Shown here: one piece after another, positions 7,269 through 11,532 of the stretch
Position numbering within the stretch: position 1 is the stretch's first letter
How the letters are laid out: every line of letters begins with the position of its first letter
Assembly (NCBI GenBank): GCA_964407165.1
Contig: CAYOUJ010000069.1
Coordinates: 1 to 11,532 of the forward strand
Reading direction: 5' to 3'
Origin: CAZPKH01 sp964407165
GTDB lineage: Bacteria > Bacteroidota > Bacteroidia > Bacteroidales > Muribaculaceae
DNA: 11,532 nucleotides
The notes under the pieces: generated by a model
Seen by the model: the letters and a program-made list of their open reading frames with translations, nothing else
The model's database searches: none
What the model was told of the DNA's origin: nothing
Position numbers and translations under genes: made by a program

Positions 7269-8651
7269 TTACTCGGCCGCGGCTGCCTCGGCCTCGGGAC
7301 CGGCTGCGAGCTTCTTGAACTCATCGAGGCTGACCTCTTTCTTCTCCAGGTCGACGCGGCTCTTGATCTCGTGGTAGAGCTTGACGTCGGCCACGGTCTG
7401 GTAGATCTTGCGACGGTACTCCTTGTCAGAGAGCATGCGCTTGGCGTAGTCCTCGAGGATGTCGTCGCCGACGTTGGTCATGCCGTACTGTGCGAACTGC
7501 TGGCGAGCGGAGGCCATTGCGAAGCCCTTCATGTCGGCGTCCTCGACCTTGAGGTCGATCATGGCGGCGATATGGTCTCGCACGAGCTGCCACTTAAGGC
7601 CCGGTACCATCTTGTCGAACTCGGCGTCGATGTTCTCCTCGGTCAGACCCTCGTTGTTGCGCACGAGCCAGCGCTTGAGCACCTCGGCCGGAAGCTCCAT
7701 GTCGCCGTACTTCTGCATCAGCAGCTCGGTGACGTCGCGCTCGAACATCTGCTCGGAGTTGGGCTCGAGCTGGGCGGCCATCATCTTGCGCAGGGCGTCG
7801 AAATACTCCTCCTCGGTCTTGACCTTGTCGGGACCGAAGACGTTGGTGTAATACTCCTCGCCCGGCTGTGCGGGCTTGGCGACGATGATCTCAGAGATGG
7901 CCATCTCGAAGTCGCTCTCCACCTCGGCGGCGCGCTCCTTGTCGATCTCGAGCATCGACGAGAGCTCGGCGGCATTGTTGCCGGCGGCGCGGGCAGGGTT
8001 GAAGACCACCTTCGAGCCCACCTTGGCGCCGTCAAACTTGGCAGCCTCGGCCTTGTCGGAGAAGGTAGCGGGGAAGACTATGCCGGCAGTGACCTGGATG
8101 GCGTCGGCATCGGTGCGCACCTTGCCGTCGGCGTCAAGCTCCATGATGGCGCCCTTGACCAAAGAGTCTTTCTCAAACTCCTCGCCGGGCTCCTGGGTGC
8201 CGAAGCGCTTGCGCATGTTCTCGTCCTGCTCCTTGACCATCTCGTCGGTAACCTCGATGGTATAGTAGGGCACCTTGAGCGAGTCGAGCTTGATGTCCAT
8301 CACGGGCGACAGGGCCAGATCGTACTCAAACGTGTAGTCCTGCTCGTTCTTCAGGTCCAGCTCGACGACCTCGACGGGCACCGGCTCGCCGAGCACGGCA
8401 AGATGGTTCTCCTCGATATATTTGTAGACAGCCTGGATGACCTCGTGGTTGATGACATCGCTGGCCATCTGGCGGCCGAAGCGACGCTGCAGCTCACCCA
8501 TGGGCACATGGCCCTTGCGGAAGCCGGGTATCTGGCGCTCGCGGGCGAGTTTCTTGAGTTCCTGATTGACTTTCTCTTTGTAGTCTGCCTCGACTACCTC
8601 GACCTTCAGGCGCGCGGTAACGTCTGAGGTCTTGTCCATCGTAATGTTCAT
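7269..8651 (-). CDS. tig: Trigger factor (ribosome-associated chaperone)
   Basis: Trigger factor binds ribosomal protein L23 at the exit tunnel and shields nascent chains. The 460-residue protein opens with the ribosome-binding domain. Its signature GFRKGHVP is at 43-50, in the sequence IPGFRKGHVPMGELQRRFG. The middle region, roughly 140-245, occupies the place of the FKBP-type prolyl isomerase domain but lacks the usual VTIDFTG and MIPGFE-like active-site segments, so isomerase activity is doubtful. The C-terminal helical chaperone region follows and ends in an Ala/Glu-rich tail. I chose the ATG at 8651 (MNITMDKTS), where homology starts; the 16 codons open upstream are AT-rich leader. The gene order tig-clpP-clpX is conserved in many bacteria. 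I could not identify a convincing promoter between 8652 and 8800 on this strand. Confidence 0.95.
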   Translation of the reverse strand: MNITMDKTSDVTARLKVEVVEADYKEKVNQELKKLARERQIPGFRKGHVPMGELQRRFGRQMASDVINHEVIQAVYKYIEENHLAVLGEPVPVEVVELDLKNEQDYTFEYDLALSPVMDIKLDSLKVPYYTIEVTDEMVKEQDENMRKRFGTQEPGEEFEKDSLVKGAIMELDADGKVRTDADAIQVTAGIVFPATFSDKAEAAKFDGAKVGSKVVFNPARAAGNNAAELSSMLEIDKERAAEVESDFEMAISEIIVAKPAQPGEEYYTNVFGPDKVKTEEEYFDALRKMMAAQLEPNSEQMFERDVTELLMQKYGDMELPAEVLKRWLVRNNEGLTEENIDAEFDKMVPGLKWQLVRDHIAAMIDLKVEDADMKGFAMASARQQFAQYGMTNVGDDILEDYAKRMLSDKEYRRKIYQTVADVKLYHEIKSRVDLEKKEVSLDEFKKLAAGPEAEAAAAE

Positions 8652-8792
8652 GGTCCGGTATATTTCTGTTTTTGTTTGTTTACTAAGGTTATAACACACA
8701 GAGGTGCAAAAACGACTGCAAAATTAACACAAGTTATGAAAATAGCCAATTTAACACTGTTAAATTTAGTTTTTAGTCTTAAGATTATTTGC

Positions 8793-8800
8793 TAACTTTG
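8793..8800 (+). promoter_or_regulatory. Putative -7 box of the nrdG promoter
   Basis: TAACTTTG matches the Bacteroidetes -7 consensus TAnnTTTG completely. The expected -33 position (near 8769-8772) is T-rich but lacks TTTG. Transcription would start near 8807, so the 8-bp array at 8810-8837 would form the 5' end of the nrdG leader. Confidence 0.5.
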
Positions 8801-8809
8801 TCAGACCGT

Positions 8810-8837
8810 TAACCGGATAACCGGATAATCGGGTAAA
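8810..8837. repeat. 8-bp phased array TAACCGGA/TAATCGGG in the nrdG leader
   Basis: Units start at 8810, 8818, 8826 and 8834, exactly 8 bp apart: two identical TAACCGGA copies, TAATCGGG, then a partial TAAAG. The 14-mer GGATAATCGGGTAA (8823-8836) also occurs, reverse-complemented, at 10958-10971. The array lies in the divergent tig/nrdG region, just after the predicted nrdG transcription start. Confidence 0.75.
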
Positions 8838-8864
8838 GATTTTATAAAACTTAAAACTAACGCC

Positions 8865-9302
8865 TTGAGAGTATTAGACATAGTGGCGGGCACGAGCGTC
8901 GACGGCCCCGGCCTGCGTACATCAATCTACTTCGCCGGCTGCACCCACCACTGCCCCGGCTGCCACAACCCCGAGTCGTGGGACCCCGCCGGCGGCACGG
9001 AGATGACCGTCGACGAGATCATGGGCGTCGTGCGCCGCGAGGGGTTCAATGTCACCTTCTCCGGGGGCGACCCGCTGATGCAGATGCCCGAGCTGCTCGA
9101 CCTCGCCCGCGCCATACGCGCCGAGGGATTCACCATATGGCTCTACACAGGCTACACTATCGAGCAGATACGCGAGCGCACAGACCTGCGCCCCGTTCTC
9201 GACGTGGTCGACACCGTGGTCGACGGCCCCTTCATACAGGCCTTGCGCGACACCACCCTGCGCTTCCGCGGCTCCTCCAACCAGCGCATAATCAGTTTAT
9301 AG
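8865..9302 (+). CDS. nrdG: Anaerobic ribonucleotide reductase activating protein NrdG
   Basis: This small radical SAM enzyme uses a [4Fe-4S] cluster and S-adenosylmethionine to put a glycyl radical on class III ribonucleotide reductase NrdD, allowing dNTP synthesis without oxygen. The 145-residue protein has the cluster motif C26-THH-C30-PG-C33. The SAM-binding SGGDPL is at 66-71, after an N-terminal strand and the segment VDGPGLRTS. DVVDTVVDGPF and the RGSSNQRI end also match NrdG. The only usable start in this frame near the family N-terminus is TTG at 8865. The NrdD gene is not within the window. The TAG stop lies inside the 7-bp array at 9294-9330. A strict or facultative anaerobe is implied. 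Confidence 0.94.
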   Translation: MRVLDIVAGTSVDGPGLRTSIYFAGCTHHCPGCHNPESWDPAGGTEMTVDEIMGVVRREGFNVTFSGGDPLMQMPELLDLARAIRAEGFTIWLYTGYTIEQIRERTDLRPVLDVVDTVVDGPFIQALRDTTLRFRGSSNQRIISL

Positions 9303-9330
9303 TTTATAACTTATAGTTGATAGTATATAG
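9294..9330. repeat. 7-bp phased array AGTTTAT overlapping the nrdG stop codon
   Basis: Heptamers AGTTTAT (9294, 9301), AACTTAT (9308), AGTTGAT (9315) and AGTATAT (9322) follow without gaps. The array begins in the last codons of nrdG and includes its TAG stop. Part of it (9304-9318) resembles the repeat before xerC at 9419-9433, matching at 12 of 15 positions. Confidence 0.7.
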
Positions 9331-9357
9331 CAGGCCCTTAAAAAAATTCACAAAAAA

Positions 9358-9389
9358 TTTGGCAAATCACATTATTTTTACTAAATTCG
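9358..9389 (+). promoter_or_regulatory. Bacteroidetes-type promoter of xerC-hpf
   Basis: A -33 box TTTG (9358-9361) is followed after 20 bases by TAAATTCG (9382-9389), which differs from TAnnTTTG at one position. The start of transcription would be near 9396, leaving a leader of about 38 bases before the TTG start at 9434. That leader contains the perfect hairpin at 9415-9435. Confidence 0.65.
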
Positions 9390-9414
9390 CAACTGAAATA
9401 ACAATATGCTATAA

Positions 9415-9435
9415 AAAGTTATAACCTATAACTTT
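9415..9435 (+). promoter_or_regulatory. Perfect hairpin over the xerC start codon
   Basis: AAAGTTATA (9415-9423) and TATAACTTT (9427-9435) are perfect reverse complements around a 3-base spacer ACC. The right arm covers the first two bases of the TTG start of xerC. In mRNA it could sequester the start; in DNA it could be a dyad operator. It also has a 7-bp rhythm like the array after nrdG. Confidence 0.6.
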
Positions 9436-10354
9436 GGTAGAGGAGTTCATAAAATACTGCATCGCCGAACTCGGCCTGTCGCGCCTGACAGCCCGCGCCT
9501 ATCGCACCGACCTGCGGCAATGGGAGGAATTCATGCGCAGCCAGACGCCCGACGGGGAGTTTCGCCCCATGGACTACGACCTGGGCGACCTGCGTCTGTG
9601 GATAGCCCACCTCTCGGAGCATGGCGCGTCGTCGTCCACAGTCCATCGCAAGGCCACGGCACTAAAAGCGTTCTACCGCTTCTTGATGACAGTCCACGCT
9701 CTCCCGTCCAACCCCGCCACCGACCTGCAGCTGGCACGCCGTAGCAAGGCCCTACCCGTATTTGTCAGTCCTGACGAGACTGCCGGAATGCTCAACGCCG
9801 ACTATGACCACTCCGACTTCCTGGCCGTGCGCGACCGTCTGATAATGCTGACATTATACACCACCGGCCTGCGCGCCTCAGAGCTGGTGGGCCTGCGCGA
9901 CAGCGCCGTCGACACCGGCGCGTGTGAACTAAAAGTCCACGGCAAGCGTAATAAGGACAGGATAGTGCCTTTCGGCCCCGAGCTGTCAGAAGCCATCGAA
10001 GCCTACCGGCGCCTGCGGGAGCCCTTAACGGAGGCCGGCTGCGACGAGCTGCTCGTCCGGCCCTCTGGCAAGCCCCTAAACCGCCGCGAAATCTATGCCG
10101 TGGCCCACCGCCTGATGAGCCTCTCCGGCGTCCACGCCTCCCGCCTCTCACCTCACGTCATGCGCCACTCGTGCGCCTCCGACCTCCTCAACGACGGCGC
10201 CCCAATCACCGCCGTGCGCGACCTGCTCGGACATGCCTCACTTGCCTCAACGCAAGTGTACACACATATAACATACCGTGATCTAAAACAAAATTATCTA
10301 ACCGCACACCCACGTGCCCAAAAGAAAGGAGACCCCTATGGAAGTAAAGATTAA
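9434..10354 (+). CDS. xerC: Tyrosine recombinase, XerC/XerD type
   Basis: The enzyme cuts and rejoins DNA through a phosphotyrosine. Chromosomal Xer proteins resolve chromosome dimers at dif. The 306-residue length is normal for Xer. An N-terminal SAM-like DNA-binding domain (about 1-90) is followed by the catalytic domain with R147 (TTGLRASEL), K171, H241 and R244 (HVMRH), H267 (LLGHASLAS) and nucleophile Y276 (VYTHIT). All catalytic positions are present, so the enzyme should be active. The only suitable start is TTG at 9434, because a stop codon lies four codons upstream and the next ATG (9533) would remove part of the first domain. The 3' end overlaps hpf by 17 bp. Context with hpf, and lack of phage or transposon genes, favours a housekeeping XerC over an integrase. 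XerC versus XerD is not settled by sequence alone. Confidence 0.9.
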   Translation: MVEEFIKYCIAELGLSRLTARAYRTDLRQWEEFMRSQTPDGEFRPMDYDLGDLRLWIAHLSEHGASSSTVHRKATALKAFYRFLMTVHALPSNPATDLQLARRSKALPVFVSPDETAGMLNADYDHSDFLAVRDRLIMLTLYTTGLRASELVGLRDSAVDTGACELKVHGKRNKDRIVPFGPELSEAIEAYRRLREPLTEAGCDELLVRPSGKPLNRREIYAVAHRLMSLSGVHASRLSPHVMRHSCASDLLNDGAPITAVRDLLGHASLASTQVYTHITYRDLKQNYLTAHPRAQKKGDPYGSKD

Positions 10355-10631
10355 AGCTATCCACTTCGACATCTCAGACCGCCTTACCGAGTTCATCAAC
10401 AAGAAGGCCGAGCGCCTGGTGCGCCTGTACCCTGACATCGCCACCGTCGACGTCTCCCTCAAAGTAGTAAAGCCGGAGACGGCCATGAACAAGGGGGCCA
10501 CCCTCTCCGTCACCATCCCCGGCCACGACGCCATGGTTGCCGGCAAGACCGCCGACACCTTCGAGGAGGCCATCGACCTGTGCCTCGACGCCATCAAGCG
10601 CCAGTCCGACAAAAAGAAAGCCCAGCACTAA
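10338..10631 (+). CDS. hpf: Ribosome hibernation promoting factor, short form (HPF/RaiA family)
   Basis: The protein binds the 30S decoding centre and silences ribosomes in slow growth or stationary phase. The 97-residue protein covers the S30AE/YfiA domain alone: it starts VKIKAIHFDISDRLTEFINKKAERL (written in two pieces: VKIKAIHFDISDRL, then TEFINKKAERL). It continues with the strand-rich centre and a second helix (EEAIDLCLDAIKRQ). The basic tail KKKAQH ends the protein. It has no C-terminal dimerisation domain, so it is the short type. A clear Shine-Dalgarno AAAGGAG, unusual for this phylum, lies at about 10326-10332 and decides for the ATG at 10338 over an upstream in-frame start at 10314. 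It overlaps the end of xerC by 17 bp, so translation is probably coupled. Confidence 0.93.
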   Translation: MEVKIKAIHFDISDRLTEFINKKAERLVRLYPDIATVDVSLKVVKPETAMNKGATLSVTIPGHDAMVAGKTADTFEEAIDLCLDAIKRQSDKKKAQH

Positions 10632-10656
10632 CAGCATACAGCGAACAGCGAACAGA
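10632..10656. repeat. 7-bp phased array CAGCGAA after hpf
   Basis: Units begin at 10632, 10639, 10646 and 10653, exactly 7 bp apart: CAGCATA, two CAGCGAA copies, then a partial CAGA. The array starts on the base after the hpf stop codon. It is the same kind of short phased array as elsewhere in the window, with another unit. Confidence 0.65.
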
Positions 10657-10661
10657 CCCAC

Positions 10662-10699
10662 GCGGGGCCTTTGGCCGGTTTTCCGGCCAAAGGCCCCGC
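10662..10699 (+). terminator. Perfect 17-bp hairpin after hpf, possible terminator
   Basis: Arms 10662-10678 and 10683-10699 are perfect reverse complements (starting GCGGGGCC) around a TTTT loop, 30 bases after the hpf stop. The stem is very stable, but no T tract follows on either strand (TCCTTTGG to the right). It may act as a transcript end stabiliser or as a barrier between the convergent genes, and is not a textbook intrinsic terminator. Confidence 0.55.
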
Positions 10700-10714
10700 T
10701 CCTTTGGAGGTGAC

Positions 10715-10764
10715 GCGCCCGCGCGTTGGGAGCGGGGCGGCGCCCGCGCGTCGGGAGCGGGGCG
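10715..10764. repeat. Tandem 25-bp GC-rich direct repeat
   Basis: Copies 10715-10739 and 10740-10764 are adjacent and identical except for one T/C difference (10726 versus 10751). Each begins GCGCCCGCGCG and ends GAGCGGGGCG. A third copy starts at 10765 (GCGCCC) and then diverges. An 8-bp inverted repeat (10757-10764 with 10774-10781) overlaps the second copy. Confidence 0.75.
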
Positions 10765-10781
10765 GCGCCCCCGCGCCCCGC

Positions 10782-10925
10782 CGCCACAAGGGGTGTCCAC
10801 CCGCCGTGCCCGCAACTACGGAGGGCGGCCGTCCCGGCCGCACATCCCCGCCCCACGTCGTCAGGAGATGACGACGTGGGGCGGGCAGACACCCCTTGTG
10901 GCGTGCGGCCGAGACGGCCGCACGC
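10782..10925. repeat. Nested palindromic GC-rich element
   Basis: An outer perfect 16-bp stem (10782-10797 with 10888-10903; left arm starts CGCCACAAGG) encloses two hairpins. One has 7-bp arms around TCC (10825-10831 with 10835-10841). The other has perfect 17-bp arms around GGAGA (10847-10863 with 10869-10885). A further perfect 11-bp hairpin with an AGA loop (10901-10911 with 10915-10925) follows. GCGGCCG recurs in two of the hairpins. The structure fits a multi-branched RNA, a cruciform or a REP/MITE-like palindromic element. There is no credible coding sequence in it. Confidence 0.7.
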
Positions 10926-10949
10926 CGTACTTGACGCCGCGACCGACCG

Positions 10950-10978
10950 TTACCCGATTACCCGATTATCCGATTAAA
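10950..10978. repeat. 8-bp phased array TTACCCGA downstream of the SUMF1-domain gene
   Basis: Units start at 10950, 10958, 10966 and 10974: two TTACCCGA, one TTATCCGA, then a decayed unit. On the minus strand this is the same TAATCGGG-type array found before nrdG, with a shared 14-mer. It ends 24 bp from the stop codon of the minus-strand gene. Confidence 0.75.
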
Positions 10979-11002
10979 TCCCCTGATTTACTCCACCCTA
11001 CG

Positions 11003-11532
11003 TTAAAGGGCCAGGCGCAGGCCAAGGTCGCAGCCGCAGGTCGACGGCTCGTAATTGTCGCGGAACGAGACGCGGCTCCTCGGCGCGTCGTAGCTCCAGC
11101 ACCCTCCGCGACGCACGTGGGCAGACCACCCGGAGTACGGATTGGTAGGATCCGTCTGGGAAGATGAGTTATAGTATCCAAACCTATCCTCACACCACTC
11201 CCAAACATTGCCCGTCATATCGTAAAGCCCCAGCGAGTTCGGGCTCTTGGTCATCACGTTATGGGTGCAGCTACCGCTGTTGCCATCCCACCACGCCACG
11301 CTGTTGATGTCGTCGGAGCCGCTGTACAGCTTGTCGTTGCCATCCCGCCCCTCGCGGGCAGCAAACTCCCACTGCGCCTCCGTCGGCAGACGGAAAGAAG
11401 CGCCCGTCGCAGCGTTCAGCTTGGTGATGAACTCCTTGCACTGGTGCCACGCAACCGACTCCACCGGCAGGTTGTCGCCCTTCCAGTAGCTCGGGTTGCT
11501 TCCCATCACCGCCGTCCACAGCCACTGCGGCA
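11003..11532 (-). CDS. SUMF1/FGE-sulfatase domain protein, 5' end beyond the window
   Basis: About 176 C-terminal residues are visible, and the gene continues past the right edge. The order WLWTAVMGSNPSYW, NLPVESVAW, FRLPTEAQWEFAAREG, YDMTGNVWEWCED, RRGGCW and LGLRLAL is the usual series of the formylglycine-generating-enzyme fold (C-type-lectin-like). In true bacterial FGE the catalytic cysteines lie four and nine residues after RGG. Here, by direct counting, those positions are Tyr and Ser, so formylglycine formation is unlikely. The fold is widely reused in Bacteroidetes for secreted, binding or lipoprotein-associated roles. A signal peptide cannot be checked because the N-terminus is missing. 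The gene ends with TAA and converges on hpf. Confidence 0.85.
   Translation of the reverse strand, partial: PQWLWTAVMGSNPSYWKGDNLPVESVAWHQCKEFITKLNAATGASFRLPTEAQWEFAAREGRDGNDKLYSGSDDINSVAWWDGNSGSCTHNVMTKSPNSLGLYDMTGNVWEWCEDRFGYYNSSSQTDPTNPYSGWSAHVRRGGCWSYDAPRSRVSFRDNYEPSTCGCDLGLRLAL

Noticed and set aside
8652..8792. A promoter for tig in the divergent region
   Set aside because: Partial matches on the minus strand, such as TTTG followed 15 bases later by TAACCTTA, have the wrong spacing and mismatches, so I did not call one.
9429..9436. TAACTTTG as the xerC promoter -7 box
   Set aside because: It overlaps the TTG start codon and is one arm of the perfect dyad. A better-spaced promoter lies at 9358-9389.
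10782..10925. A dif or Xer recombination site next to xerC
   Set aside because: A dif site is about 28 bp with two short arms around a 6-8 bp centre, usually AT-rich. These palindromes are longer and very GC-rich, and I cannot recall a matching dif consensus.
10632..11002. tRNA genes or tuf, which I recall following hpf in Bacteroides
   Set aside because: No cloverleaf, TTCGA loop or CCA-type end could be seen, and the stretch is filled by repeats and palindromes.
10580..11167. Several overlapping open frames across the GC-rich block, rich in Arg, Pro, Gly and Ala
   Set aside because: They exist in many frames on both strands, consist of translated palindromes and repeats, and have no start signal or recognisable domain.

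Overview
The window looks like a chromosomal core region of a Bacteroidales bacterium. The proteins fit a member near Muribaculaceae/Bacteroides: the ClpP, ClpX, RecQ, LysC and Tig sequences have Bacteroidetes-type features, and two intergenic spaces carry Bacteroidetes promoters (TTTG, about 20 bases, TAnnTTTG). The family-level placement is inference. Genes are moderately to strongly GC-rich, while most intergenic spaces are AT-rich.

Layout. Positions 48-8651 hold six minus-strand genes, in transcription order tig (trigger factor), clpP, clpX, recQ, lysC (aspartokinase) and lysA (diaminopimelate decarboxylase). tig ends in a good intrinsic terminator and clpP has its own promoter, so clpP-clpX-recQ-lysC-lysA probably forms one transcription group with short gaps. 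Positions 8652-8864 form a divergent control region. On the plus strand follow nrdG (activase of anaerobic ribonucleotide reductase), then xerC (tyrosine recombinase) overlapping hpf (ribosome hibernation factor). A minus-strand SUMF1/FGE-sulfatase-domain gene converges on hpf and runs off the right edge.

Function. Tig, ClpP and ClpX are the nascent-chain chaperone and the ATP-dependent protease. RecQ is a repair helicase. LysC and LysA are the first and last steps of lysine/meso-DAP synthesis. No gene here is obviously accessory, and there are no RNA genes, insertion sequences or CRISPR arrays.

The unusual content is between the genes. Six of the nine gene-free spaces contain short phased arrays with a 7-, 8- or 9-bp period. 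At least two unit families recur at separate places. The hpf/SUMF1 gap also holds a dense GC-rich set of nested perfect palindromes (10662-10925) with a tandem 25-bp repeat. These look like undescribed dispersed intergenic elements and are the best candidates for something new.
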